A stretch of 64,000 nucleotides of DNA from the NCBI GenBank assembly GCA_002733575.1, contig NVWB01000151.1, positions 1 through 64,000 of the forward strand. Direction: 5' to 3'. The position numbers and the translations under genes are program-made. Position 1 is the stretch's first letter. Each line of letters begins with the position of its first letter. The notes beneath the pieces were generated by a model, which did not search any database, was not told the origin of the DNA, and worked only from the letters and a program-made list of their open reading frames with translations. Source of the stretch: Blastopirellula sp. Its GTDB lineage: Bacteria; Planctomycetota; Planctomycetia; Pirellulales; Pirellulaceae. Of this stretch, positions 16,961-25,705 are shown in pieces.

Positions 16961-18886
16961 ATGAATCGCTTGCAACTTGGTTGTCTCTCTGTCACCTGTT
17001 TACTAACTTGCTTTCTAGCAACAACTCAGGCCGATGACGTTTGGCCTGACCCGGTGGCCCATCAAGTGATGCCGTATCATACCAGTGGGCTCACGCATGG
17101 GCCGATGCTGGGCAAGCCGACATCGAACTCCGTTCGAGTTTGGGTGCGTACTGAAAAACCAGCGAACTTCCGTGTACTTTATTCCACCAGCTTGCCTCTA
17201 GAACTTGACGAGACTCGCTCCGAAAAAGGTGAAACGCTCGCCACCACTGACAACACCGGATATCTCGACATCACTGGGTTGAAGGCCAACACGCGTTATT
17301 ATTACGGCATTGTCACCGACACCGGGTTGATTGATACTCGCATGGAGTTCAAAAACGCCTGGCCTTCGTTTCGTACATTACCGAATCAGCAAAGTTATGC
17401 CGACTCATTCAACAACAAAGATGGGTTATTCAACTTTGCGTTTTCAATCGGCTGCTGTATTCGCCAAAAGGCTCCGACCGATCCTGAGAAATTTGGCATC
17501 TATGCGAACCCGCCTTCTTTTCAGACCTTGCTCGATAATCATCGTGAAGATTTGTCGTTTCATATTGTCAATGGAGATTTCACCTACGAGGAAGTGCTCG
17601 ACGGCACTCAAGCCGGTTATGCGGCCAATTATAAGCTGTATCTCTCGCGTGGGCGCAACATGTCGAATCTGTTTCGCTACCTGCCGTTTCTGACAATGTA
17701 CGACGACCACGAGGTGAACTCCAATTTAGACGGCAGCGGTGAAGTAGGCATCGGCGATGGCAACTTTCTGAAGCGTGACCCGGCCCTAGAAGTTTGGCAG
17801 CAATATGCTGGCTGGGCCAATGATGAAATGCCGTGGAAGGCACCCATCCGATTAAGTAACGCCCGAGCCGAAGCAGATGGCAGCGTGCTTTATGATCCGT
17901 ATCCTGGCACCGATTTCACCACGCTCAAGCCAGAACAAGTTAGCACCATACATATTGGGCCGTACATCCAAGGCGATGGTAAGTCCAAAGCCGAACGTGG
18001 CGGCACAAACATTGGCGTCTATCAACTGGAAGAAGTGATCGACAAAAATCACATTCGTATCAGTCCCGCTCTAAAAAAGACAGGGCCTGTTCCTTACAGT
18101 ATTGGCACGCATCATTATTATGAGCGAGTCGTCGGCAACTGCCATTACTTCTTTTTAGATACTCGGGGCGAGCGATCGAAATTCAAAGGAGAAAAAAATG
18201 CACACGACGAAGATCGATTTATCCTCGGTGAAACCCAACGCCGGTGGTTTTTAGATGGCGTGAAAAACAGCAACGCCGATTTCATCTTTGTCATCTCGCC
18301 TGATCCTTGGGTAATCTACCATTCAGGCTATCATGTGAAACCAGAAAACGGAACTGGTTCCAAAGGCGATGGTTTTTGTGGCTACGTGCATGAGCGCGAG
18401 ATCTTGCTGAACGCGCTCGACAAAATCGAAAAGCCGATTTTGATCTTCACCGGCGATGTCCATAATTCACTGGCCGTGCAGATTTCAGACAACGTCTGGG
18501 AGTTTATGGTCGGCCCGATGAACTCAGCCGGGCACCCTGTCGGCACTGCCGGCTTGCCGCCGTTCGGAGGTTGGTTTGACAGCGAAGGGCGAACCGTCAA
18601 AGTAAAATGGATCGCCGGGTTCCCTGACAACGTCCATTACAGCCGACAACGCAACACCTATTACGCGGTAGTAAGCATCAACAACATCATGAAAGCGGCC
18701 AAACCCCAAGGCGTCGGCTATCAATATGTTTCTTACGATGAACCCCAAGTCATCGTGCAATACTACGATGGCTACACCGGTAAACTGGTCTACGCCGAAG
18801 GGATTTCGACGCTCGACTCAAAGTCAGAAAAAGTCATCGCCGAGAAAAAAAGCCGCTGGCCAGCCGTACCGGCGAAGGCTGACTAG
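16961..18886 (+). CDS. Secreted PhoD-like alkaline phosphatase/phosphodiesterase
   Basis: This 641-residue protein has a Sec signal peptide (residues 1-24) and an N-terminal fibronectin-like PhoD domain (SNSVRVWVRTEKPANFRVLY; TRYYYGIV). The metallophosphoesterase domain follows, with metal-binding landmarks FSIGCCIR near 163, NGDFTYEE near 203, YDDHEVNSN near 246 and FTGDVHNS near 497. PhoD enzymes use iron and calcium to cleave phosphomonoesters or diesters outside the cytoplasm. It lies 39 bases after the DJ-1 gene and is the last gene of the operon. Confidence 0.92.
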   Translation: MNRLQLGCLSVTCLLTCFLATTQADDVWPDPVAHQVMPYHTSGLTHGPMLGKPTSNSVRVWVRTEKPANFRVLYSTSLPLELDETRSEKGETLATTDNTGYLDITGLKANTRYYYGIVTDTGLIDTRMEFKNAWPSFRTLPNQQSYADSFNNKDGLFNFAFSIGCCIRQKAPTDPEKFGIYANPPSFQTLLDNHREDLSFHIVNGDFTYEEVLDGTQAGYAANYKLYLSRGRNMSNLFRYLPFLTMYDDHEVNSNLDGSGEVGIGDGNFLKRDPALEVWQQYAGWANDEMPWKAPIRLSNARAEADGSVLYDPYPGTDFTTLKPEQVSTIHIGPYIQGDGKSKAERGGTNIGVYQLEEVIDKNHIRISPALKKTGPVPYSIGTHHYYERVVGNCHYFFLDTRGERSKFKGEKNAHDEDRFILGETQRRWFLDGVKNSNADFIFVISPDPWVIYHSGYHVKPENGTGSKGDGFCGYVHEREILLNALDKIEKPILIFTGDVHNSLAVQISDNVWEFMVGPMNSAGHPVGTAGLPPFGGWFDSEGRTVKVKWIAGFPDNVHYSRQRNTYYAVVSINNIMKAAKPQGVGYQYVSYDEPQVIVQYYDGYTGKLVYAEGISTLDSKSEKVIAEKKSRWPAVPAKAD

Positions 18887-18903
18887 AAGCATTGCAGAGT
18901 TTT

Positions 18904-19049
18904 GTAGGGTGGATGAGATTTTTATTTTCATCCACCTTCAAACAGTTTTCTATTGGAATCGATGGTCTTATATCAACATGCAAAATTCGAGCGTTATGAG
19001 TGATGGGGAATAATTCAAAGGTGGATGAATAAAAATTCATCCACCCTAC
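18904..19049. repeat. MITE-like element with two internal hairpins (family A)
   Basis: This 146-bp element has terminal inverted repeats GTAGGGTGGATGA at both ends; pairing continues inward through an ATTTTTAT match with one extra base. Each end also folds on itself: GGTGGATGA at 18909-18917 pairs with TCATCCACC at 18928-18936, and the same happens at 19020-19045. No reading frame is inside and no clear target duplication is seen. It ends six bases from the stop of the 19056-19376 gene. Confidence 0.65.
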
Positions 19050-19055
19050 ATGGCT

Positions 19056-19376
19056 TCACTCATATTTTCTGTTTCGTTCACTTTGTATTCTATCAATTAG
19101 TTCACTTAATTCAGCCACAATTTCATCCATTTTATCTACAATGTCTGCGTAAGAAAGTGAGCTTCCTTCGATGGGTGTTATTGCAATATCAGTTAGAGAA
19201 CTCATGCCTGCAAGACTATCATCTAGCTTCCAGAGAATTTCAAAATATTCCTGAGAATTAATTTCATTGCTTTTTATGTCATCAATTATTTCAGTTATGC
19301 GTATTTGATTGGATGGTGAGTATTTGGAATATAGTGTTTCCAATTTCTTAAGTTGCAAAATTACTTTATCACTCAT
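19056..19376 (-). CDS. Small acidic hypothetical protein
   Basis: This 106-residue protein has no signal or membrane segment. It is rich in Leu, Ile, Glu, Asp and Ser, with predicted helices near residues 1-20, 40-55 and 80-104 (DIVDKMDEIVAELSELIDRIQSE, a coiled-coil-like heptad run). I do not recognise the family. Base composition is AT-rich compared with the neighbours, and it lies in a repeat island between two MITE-like elements, which suggests acquired DNA. It could be a small accessory or antitoxin-like protein, but nothing proves this. Confidence 0.5.
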   Translation of the reverse strand: MSDKVILQLKKLETLYSKYSPSNQIRITEIIDDIKSNEINSQEYFEILWKLDDSLAGMSSLTDIAITPIEGSSLSYADIVDKMDEIVAELSELIDRIQSERNRKYE

Positions 19377-19510
19377 CTCAAGGGGTACTCATCTATAATT
19401 TTAAGGAAATCATTAGGATTAAGATTATTGAAGAATAACTGAAAACCAGGGTGCCATCATGAACTTTTCCGTAATAGACTGCAACTTCCTCTGTAAATTC
19501 ATAAGTACGC

Positions 19511-19641
19511 CGGGTGCCACTGGCTATCTGCCAGTGTGGGCAACATTTGATCCAAGATCATGCAGATTCTAACACAAGATGGTCCATTGTGCTTCAAGAA
19601 ATTTAATTGACGAGTCGATACGCGATTCTCACTGGCACACC
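19511..19641. repeat. Two-hairpin MITE-like element (family B, copy 1)
   Basis: The element begins CGGGTGCCACTGGCT, with a local hairpin CACTGGC/GCCAGTG (approximate here), and ends CACTGGCACACC. The middle shares several stretches with the copy at 38086-38232 (GATCATG.AGATT, AACACAAG and CCATTGTG). This copy is degraded in its right arm. No coding capacity. Confidence 0.6.
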
Positions 19642-19693
19642 AAAATGTCTCTTGTTTGATTTAAATTTCACCAGGGTCACACGTCAAAACCTC

Positions 19694-20353
19694 AGTCCCG
19701 ATAGGGACGCAGTCACCTAGCCTGGGGATTTATCCCCAGGGGAAATGCCAAAAACACCCAAAGTCCCGGATGGGACGACGTCGAGTTGTAGAGGAAACAT
19801 CATGGCCACCACCTACACCAATTTGCTCTACCACATTGTTTTTAGCACCAAGCATCGAGAGCCTTTGATTACCAAGGGATTACAAGCAGAACTCTACAAA
19901 TACATCGGCGGCATCGTTCGTGATGAAGGTGGGTCGCTAAAAAAAAATGGTGGGATGCCGGATCATGTTCATCTGGTTGTTCGTTTTAAAGCAAACGATT
20001 CGATTTCTCATTTAATGCAACGGATTAAGGGGAATTCTTCTAAATGGGTGAACGACCATGTTGATCAAAAAACAAAATTTGCATGGCAGAAGGGTTACGC
20101 GGCGTTTTCGGTGAGTGAATCGCAGTTGCCGGTGGTCCTAAAATACGTTCAGGGTCAGGGAGAGCATCATCAAGAGCGTTCGTTTAAGGACGAGTTTTTG
20201 GCCCTGTTGCGAAAGCATAAGATCGAGTTTGATGAACGGTATGTTTGGGATTGATTGTTCATATTCGACGTCGTCCCGCTGGGACTTCTGAGAGCGGGGC
20301 ATTTCCCCTGGGGATAAATCCCCAGGCTAGGTGACGCAGTCCCTTTCGGGACT
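19694..20353 (+). mobile_element. REP-associated IS200-like element with ~90-bp inverted arms
   Basis: A 660-bp unit. The left arm (19694-19785) and right arm (20265-20353) are inverted copies. Each holds three hairpins in order: an outer GTCCC-N4-GGGAC, a central CCTGGGGATTTATCCCCAGG and an inner GTCCC-N4-GGGAC followed by GACGTCGA. Between them is one transposase gene, 19802-20254. The layout resembles RAYT transposases flanked by REP/BIME sequences, but the arms here are long and complex. A solitary arm is at 32848-32940. Confidence 0.8.
19802..20254 (+). CDS. IS200/REP-associated tyrosine transposase (Y1 HUH)
   Basis: This 150-residue protein is the normal size for Y1 transposases. Start ATG 19802 is preceded by GAGGAA at the right spacing; the earlier in-frame ATG at 19745 lies inside the left arm and is unlikely. 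The HUH motif is HVHLVV near residue 59 (MPDHVHLVVRF). The catalytic tyrosine is in LKYVQGQGEHHQERSF, and the opening YTNLLYHIVFSTKHREPLI is diagnostic of the family. The enzyme nicks and joins single-stranded DNA at hairpins; the flanking hairpin arms are its likely substrate. The gene looks intact and so may be active. Confidence 0.92.
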   Translation: MATTYTNLLYHIVFSTKHREPLITKGLQAELYKYIGGIVRDEGGSLKKNGGMPDHVHLVVRFKANDSISHLMQRIKGNSSKWVNDHVDQKTKFAWQKGYAAFSVSESQLPVVLKYVQGQGEHHQERSFKDEFLALLRKHKIEFDERYVWD

Positions 20354-20671
20354 GAAAAACGACCCTTATAGCGGCAATTGTTTTGTCATCGAGTATGTTT
20401 CCAATATGTGAATTGAGAATTTATTATCATTGTCTTCCAAAGAGAACACATTGTAACAACTGTTGAGTTGAAAGCAAAATTGTCCATTCTCACCATCCTA
20501 CTTTGCTAGAGGAAGGAAAGTGATGTTAAAAATGCTCTAAAACGCTCAATCCGCATCCTCCCAATTCAACTTCAGCAGATTTCTCTTGCTGGACGATCTA
20601 TATTTGATAGAATCTTAGGTGCAATAGTTCTGCTATTGCCTCATTTCACTCCCTTTCCCCATGCGAACATC
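20354..20671. other. Intergenic region after the transposase element
   Basis: This AT-rich gap lies between the right arm of the mobile element and the first DUF1501 gene. It must hold the promoter for the DUF1501 gene. I see no clear hairpin, RNA gene or repeat. Confidence 0.3.
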
Positions 20672-22084
20672 ATGCTCACTTTTGGCTCTCAAGATCGAAC
20701 TGGTTGCAGCAAAAAAATGACTCGCCGGTCTGTGCTTAAAGTTGGTGTGGCAGGATTTGCGGGTTTGACGTTTGCTGATCTGCTTCGCTTAGAAGCCGAA
20801 GCTGGTGTCTCTTCCAATCAAAAGGCGATTCTTAATATCCATCTCGATGGTGGACCGCCGCAATTGGATACGATTGATTTAAAGCCGAATGCACCGGTTG
20901 AATACCGGGGTGAATTTTCGCCCATCTCTACCGCCATTCCTGGCTTCCAAATTTGTGAACTGATGCCCAAAGTGGCTAGTATTGCAGATCGATTTGCGTT
21001 CATTCGTACGCTGGTCGGTTCGGCCGGCAAGCACGATGCGTTTCAGTGTCAAAGTGGGTTTAAAGAAAGTGATATGCGATCACAGGGTGGTCGTCCGGCG
21101 GTCGGTTCGGTCATCTCCAAATTAAAAGCTACGCCGCAAGATACGGCCCCTGCGTTTGTTGATTTAATGCAAGGTCGCCCCTTGGTTCGCAATAGTGCTC
21201 GGCCTGGTTTTTTAGGGCCAGCGTTGGGTCCGTTTCGGCCTGATCTTTCGCAGATGTTTCATCGTGAACTTGAAGCCGCGATGAAAAACGAACTGAAAGC
21301 CAAAGGTGCCAATCATACAGTCAGTTTACGATTGCACGAGGAGTTATCACAAAAGCGGCTCAACACTCGAACCAGTTTGCTTTCTCAACTAGATTCCATG
21401 CGTCGTTCTGCCGATGGCTCTGGCATGATGGACGCACTAGATCAGTTCCAGCAACAAGCAATGGGCATTTTGCTTTCAGGCAAGTTTGCCGATGCGATGG
21501 ATCTATCAAAAGAAGATCCCAAGGTATTGCAGCGATACACTCCGGCAGAACCGAATGTCGAGAAGTTCACCACTGCCGAGAATGCCAACGCGATGCACAA
21601 ACTGTTATTGGCTCGCCGGGTGATTGAAGCAGGCGTGCGTTGTGTGTCGGTTTCATTCAGTGACTTTGATACGCACTCAAGCAACTTCCAGCGAATGAAT
21701 CACTTGCTGCCGATTCTTGATCATGGACTCCATGCACTGATTACCGACTTGGAACAACGGGGCAGGCTCGATGATGTTTCGATTGTGATCTGGGGTGAGT
21801 TTGGGCGTACGCCACGTATCAATGACAAGAACGGGGGCCGTGATCATTGGCCTCGCGTTGGTCCGGCCATGTTGGCCGGGGGCGGAATGCGAGTTGGTCA
21901 GGTGATTGGTTCCACGGATCGAATCGCGGGCGAGCCGACTTCTCGACCGGTTCACTATAAAGACATCTTCGCTACGCTCTATAAAAACTTGGGAATCGAT
22001 GCTTCACGCACTACCTTGATCGATCCCTCAGGTCGGCCGCAGTATCTCTTGGATGAAGGCACGCCACTGGCGGAGCTTTCCTAA
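20672..22084 (+). CDS. DUF1501 family exported protein (tandem copy 1)
   Basis: The product is 470 residues from ATG 20672, chosen because it aligns with the start of the sister gene at 22360; ATG 20636 would add 12 residues. A Tat signal, MTRRSVLKVGVAGFAGL, leads into ADLLRLEAEAG. The alkaline-phosphatase/sulfatase-like DUF1501 fold has ILNIHLDGGPPQLDTIDLKP at the start, FSDFDTHSSNF in the middle, and WGEFGRTPRIN.. NGGRDHWPR near the end. These keep the Asp/His positions typical of the family's metal site. Function is unknown. DUF1501 genes usually follow a DUF1549/DUF1553 gene; this pair lacks one. Confidence 0.9.
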   Translation: MLTFGSQDRTGCSKKMTRRSVLKVGVAGFAGLTFADLLRLEAEAGVSSNQKAILNIHLDGGPPQLDTIDLKPNAPVEYRGEFSPISTAIPGFQICELMPKVASIADRFAFIRTLVGSAGKHDAFQCQSGFKESDMRSQGGRPAVGSVISKLKATPQDTAPAFVDLMQGRPLVRNSARPGFLGPALGPFRPDLSQMFHRELEAAMKNELKAKGANHTVSLRLHEELSQKRLNTRTSLLSQLDSMRRSADGSGMMDALDQFQQQAMGILLSGKFADAMDLSKEDPKVLQRYTPAEPNVEKFTTAENANAMHKLLLARRVIEAGVRCVSVSFSDFDTHSSNFQRMNHLLPILDHGLHALITDLEQRGRLDDVSIVIWGEFGRTPRINDKNGGRDHWPRVGPAMLAGGGMRVGQVIGSTDRIAGEPTSRPVHYKDIFATLYKNLGIDASRTTLIDPSGRPQYLLDEGTPLAELS

Positions 22085-22359
22085 GCTGCCTAATCTGGGC
22101 AATTATTGATTGGCAGTCGAAATAGTACCCTCATGCGTACTGTTTATTCAAAAAAACCAATCAAATTTTGTTGATGCGTAGGCCAATTGTCTGATATAAA
22201 GTACAGAGGAGTTTAGGGGACTCTTGGCCCTTTTAGCTCTGCCCTTACGGTAACCATATCGGTCTTTCGTGAACATCGTCGATCCTTGCAGAAGATATCG
22301 ACCGGTAGTGATTGCATTCATTTCCCTATTCCAATCTCAAAATTTGGAGGAGTTGTGTA

Positions 22360-23646
22360 ATGTTGACTCTACTATCTGGCAAGAAAAAGCAAGGATTTTG
22401 CGACAACGTCGCACGTCGCGAGTTTCTCAAGATTGGGGCCTTAGGCATCGGTGGTTTAACACTGGCCGATCTACTTCGGGCCGAAGCTCAAGCAGGCATC
22501 TCTTCCTCGAATAAAGCGGTGATCAACATTCATTTAAGTGGTGGGCCTTCGCACCAAGATATGTTTGACTTGAAGCCTGATGCTCCGGTAGAGTTTCGTG
22601 GCGCCTTTAATCCGATTCATACGAATGTGCCTGGGTTTGATATTTGCGAACACTTCCCAATTCTGGCCACCATGGCAGACAAGTTTGCTGTGATTCGATC
22701 TTTGGTCGGTTCCACCGGACAACACTCGAACTATCAAACCCATTCAGGTTTCAGTCAAAAAGATTTAAGTGCGGTGGGCGGTCGACCAGCGTTAGGTTCG
22801 GTCGTGGCCAAATTGAAAGGGGTTTCAGAGTCCGGCGCACCTCCGTTTATTTCCTATAACGGCGGAGAGCCAGGTTTTCTAGGGCCAGTCTACAAGCCAT
22901 TCAAACCAGACAGCAAGGGCCAACGAAATTTGATGCTACAGCGCGGCATGACCGTTGAACGCATGTCGGCGCGTACTTCGTTGCTTTCACAGTTAGATAC
23001 GATACGTCGTGATTTAGATTACAGCGGCCAGATGTCTGCACTTGATTCGTTTACAGAAAAAGCGGTCGAAGTGGTGACCTCGGGCGAAGTTGGCTCGGCA
23101 CTTGATCTGAAAAAAGAAGATCCCAAAGTTGTAGAACGCTATGGCAAAGATGGAAAGTATTTCCTCACGGCCCGGCGTTTAGTTGAAGCTGGTGTGAGAG
23201 CTGTTTCGTTTAACTGGGGAAGCTGGGACACGCATAGTGGGAACTTTACCAAGCTCAGTAAGCAACTGCCCAAGCTTGATATTGCCATGAGTGCGTTGAT
23301 CCAAGACCTGCATGATCGAGGCCTAGATCAAGATGTGGCCATTGTGATGTGGGGCGAGTTTGGTCGTACTCCGCGGGTCAATAAAAACCAAGGGGGCGGG
23401 CGCGATCACTGGAACAAGCTTTCGACCGCATTCTTAGCCGGTGGCGGCATGAGAACCGGCCAAACGATTGGTTCTTCAACCCGATATGCCGAACAGGCCC
23501 AAGATCGCCCTGTCGACTATCAAGAAGTGCATGCCACGCTGTATCGCACACTTGGGATCGACTCAGTCTCGACAACGATTGCCGACCATAACGGGCGACC
23601 TCAATACCTGCTCGATCATCGTGATCCGATTCGAGAGCTTATTTAA
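22360..23646 (+). CDS. DUF1501 family exported protein (tandem copy 2)
   Basis: The product is 428 residues. Start ATG 22360 is set by GGAGGAG at 22346-22352. It is a clear paralogue of the previous gene: both open MLT, then a Tat signal (VARREFLKIGALGIGGL), then ADLLR.EA.AG. DUF1501 landmarks are NIHLSGGPSHQDMFDLKP, SWDTHSGNFTKL and WGEFGRTPRVNKNQGGGRDHW. The pair is 275 bases apart, so each may have its own promoter. It is followed by a strong terminator at 23677. Predicted location is the periplasm or paryphoplasm; activity is unknown. Confidence 0.92.
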   Translation: MLTLLSGKKKQGFCDNVARREFLKIGALGIGGLTLADLLRAEAQAGISSSNKAVINIHLSGGPSHQDMFDLKPDAPVEFRGAFNPIHTNVPGFDICEHFPILATMADKFAVIRSLVGSTGQHSNYQTHSGFSQKDLSAVGGRPALGSVVAKLKGVSESGAPPFISYNGGEPGFLGPVYKPFKPDSKGQRNLMLQRGMTVERMSARTSLLSQLDTIRRDLDYSGQMSALDSFTEKAVEVVTSGEVGSALDLKKEDPKVVERYGKDGKYFLTARRLVEAGVRAVSFNWGSWDTHSGNFTKLSKQLPKLDIAMSALIQDLHDRGLDQDVAIVMWGEFGRTPRVNKNQGGGRDHWNKLSTAFLAGGGMRTGQTIGSSTRYAEQAQDRPVDYQEVHATLYRTLGIDSVSTTIADHNGRPQYLLDHRDPIRELI

Positions 23647-23676
23647 CCGGTAGATAACTGAAATTATTTCAAAATC

Positions 23677-23718
23677 AAAACAGCGGCTCTTCTGCAATCA
23701 GGAGAGCCGCTGTTTTGT
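23677..23718 (+). terminator. Rho-independent terminator of the DUF1501 pair
   Basis: Near-perfect stem AACAGCGGCTCT / AGAGCCGCTGTT with a short loop, followed by TTTT, 30 bases after the stop codon of the 22360-23646 gene. Confidence 0.85.
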
Positions 23719-23910
23719 GTTATCAGAGTGATAAGAATAATCTCGGGAAAAATGCGACTTCTTTTGAAAAGAAAAAAAAGCGATATTTTACTATTCTTTA
23801 AACCGCGAACCGATTCCTCTCTTAAAAGCCGATAGTTCGTGAGATAAGCTTAGAGTATGCCAATTTCTGTTCTACGAGACCTTGAGAATTATACTGTGAA
23901 GCATTTTCCA

Positions 23911-24888
23911 ATGAATAGCTGTGTTTGCTCTGTCCTCTTGCTTTTAGCCGCTAGTGGCTGTGGTAACACAGGTGCGCCGCTGCCTGCTGGTCAAGAGATC
24001 ATGAACGTCGATCTGGCCGCACGCTTGTTAATGCCGGAAGATCAGACGACAAAAGTAGTCAAACCGGTCGTCCTTCCAGAGTTACCTGCTGCGAAAGAGG
24101 TTGCCCCTGGCGTGGTGATGTCGAAAGTCAAGCTGCCGCTGAAAAATGGTCAATCGACCACCCTCTGGATTTACCGACCTGACTCTTTGCCGGAAGCCAA
24201 GCTGCCCTGCGTGTTAATTGCGCCGGCTGGAACCTTTATGGTTCATGGGATGTCACTTTCCAGCGGAGATCAGGCCGAGCATATTCCGTATGCCCTAGCC
24301 GGCTTCGCGGTGATTGCGTATGACTTAAATGGGCCAGCCAACAATAATTCTACGAATGCACAACTGAAGCAGGCGATCCTTGAATTTCGCAAATCAAAAT
24401 CAGGGCTTGATAATGCCTCTGCTGCGATGGACTACGCAAAGAAAAAAATCCCCTTCATTGATTCTAATAAATTCTATACCGCAGGACACAGTTCGGCAGG
24501 AGGAGTCGCATTGTATGTTGCTCAAAAGAATCAAAGCATTAAAGGGGCAATCGCTTACGCCCCGTCGCTAGATTATTCTGCCGCAATTGGTAGCCAAACC
24601 ATCCAAGGCTTCTCAACGCTTGTCGATGGTTTTGGTCAATATGTAAAAGACATTTCACCCGTTAATCATGTCCAAGATTTAAAATGCCCGACGTTTATTT
24701 TCTATGCTGCTGACGATCAAACCATATCAACTTCGGCCATACGCAACTTTACTGCAAAGCTAAAAGAGACGAATAAGAAGGTAACTGTTTATCGCTTTCC
24801 GACAGGCGGGCACTATGATTCAATGATCCAACAAGGGATTCCTAAAGGCGTGGAGTGGCTCAGAGAACAAGAGTCGCTGGAGCCGTAG
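23911..24888 (+). CDS. Alpha/beta-hydrolase lipoprotein (dienelactone hydrolase/acetyl xylan esterase-like)
   Basis: The product is 325 residues from ATG 23911; starting at 23857 would bury the signal. The lipobox is LLAASGC. The alpha/beta-hydrolase fold shows the oxyanion segment VLIAPAGTFM, nucleophile elbow GHSSAGG (Ser), acid in YAADDQTI (Asp) and histidine in PTGGHYDSM. It is predicted to be anchored to the outside of the membrane by its lipidated cysteine. The substrate is unknown; ester or peptide bonds are both possible for this fold. A repeated 'KSKSGLDNASAAMDYAKKK' helix precedes the elbow. It is transcribed separately from the DUF1501 genes. Confidence 0.85.
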   Translation: MNSCVCSVLLLLAASGCGNTGAPLPAGQEIMNVDLAARLLMPEDQTTKVVKPVVLPELPAAKEVAPGVVMSKVKLPLKNGQSTTLWIYRPDSLPEAKLPCVLIAPAGTFMVHGMSLSSGDQAEHIPYALAGFAVIAYDLNGPANNNSTNAQLKQAILEFRKSKSGLDNASAAMDYAKKKIPFIDSNKFYTAGHSSAGGVALYVAQKNQSIKGAIAYAPSLDYSAAIGSQTIQGFSTLVDGFGQYVKDISPVNHVQDLKCPTFIFYAADDQTISTSAIRNFTAKLKETNKKVTVYRFPTGGHYDSMIQQGIPKGVEWLREQESLEP

Positions 24889-24928
24889 AATTAACGCGAG
24901 TAGCGATGAGTTGCTGGTTCAAACAACT

Positions 24929-25552
24929 CTAGGCGTAAAATTCTTCAAACGATGGATCAGCAATATCGCTGAAGACAAAGTCGACCGTCGATTGTTTTGA
25001 GTCGCTAAAGAGATGCCCGTATCTTTCGAAGGCCGCTTCTGGATCGGTTTCATACAAATCTCGGTATGGTTGAGTTCGCTCGCCCGCTTGTTGAATGGAG
25101 ATGCTGGAAGATAGCCAGCGGAAGTCGTTACTCAAATCAAAGTCGTCGTTGATTAATTGCTCGATGGCTTCTTTGTTTTCGACATCACCTTTGACACGAA
25201 CTTTACCAGAAGAGTCGGTCGTGAAACGCACGTCCCCTTCAAGCTCAATGCCATTTGCTTCAAGCAAGCTGTTGACCCTTGCTTGCAAATTGGCAAGTTC
25301 GGAAGCGATTTCATCTCGGCTGGCAGGCATCTTGAACATCGGTTTATCTAAGAAACCCGAGCCTGCGAATAAACCATCGATGGAGCCTGTTGCACTTGAT
25401 GCTTTTTCGGATGTCTCTTCGGCAGCCTCATCTTTACCTTCAAACAACGAAAACACATCGCTGGCCGCATCTTTAATCGTTGATGCAGCTACCACGGTGG
25501 CGCTGATTGCGAGTGGGGCGAGAATGGAAACATCCATGTGTTTTGCTTTCAA
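24929..25552 (-). CDS. Hypothetical protein of 207 residues
   Basis: I do not recognise the family. The start may be ATG 25552 or the internal Met five codons later (MDVSILAPLAISATVV). An N-terminal hydrophobic stretch of about 17 residues (ILAPLAISATVVAAST) could be a weak signal or membrane anchor. The centre is acidic and Ser/Ala-rich (linker-like). Residues 75-150 look folded (SELANLQARVNSLLEANGIELEGDV.. KVRVKGDVENKEAIEQLI), a helix and a beta-hairpin. Convergent with the hydrolase gene, 40 bases away. No operon partner. Confidence 0.65.
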   Translation of the reverse strand: MKAKHMDVSILAPLAISATVVAASTIKDAASDVFSLFEGKDEAAEETSEKASSATGSIDGLFAGSGFLDKPMFKMPASRDEIASELANLQARVNSLLEANGIELEGDVRFTTDSSGKVRVKGDVENKEAIEQLINDDFDLSNDFRWLSSSISIQQAGERTQPYRDLYETDPEAAFERYGHLFSDSKQSTVDFVFSDIADPSFEEFYA

Positions 25553-25705
25553 AGCGATAACTAGGCCGAATATAATAATGCGTTATCATCTTCATCGCCT
25601 GGATGGACTCTGCGGCTTGAGAGCTTCTAGCGGTTATGACGATTATAGTGAACTTAAACTGCTATCACTGATTGCAGAGACGTGTATGAAGCTGATCACA
25701 GTTCT

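Noticed and set aside
19745-19801. Upstream start for the transposase
   Set aside because: These codons lie inside the left hairpin arm; GAGGAA before ATG 19802 and family alignment favour the later start.
22269-22514. 81-residue plus frame across the start of the second DUF1501 gene
   Set aside because: It overlaps a well-supported start and Shine-Dalgarno in another frame and has no family features.
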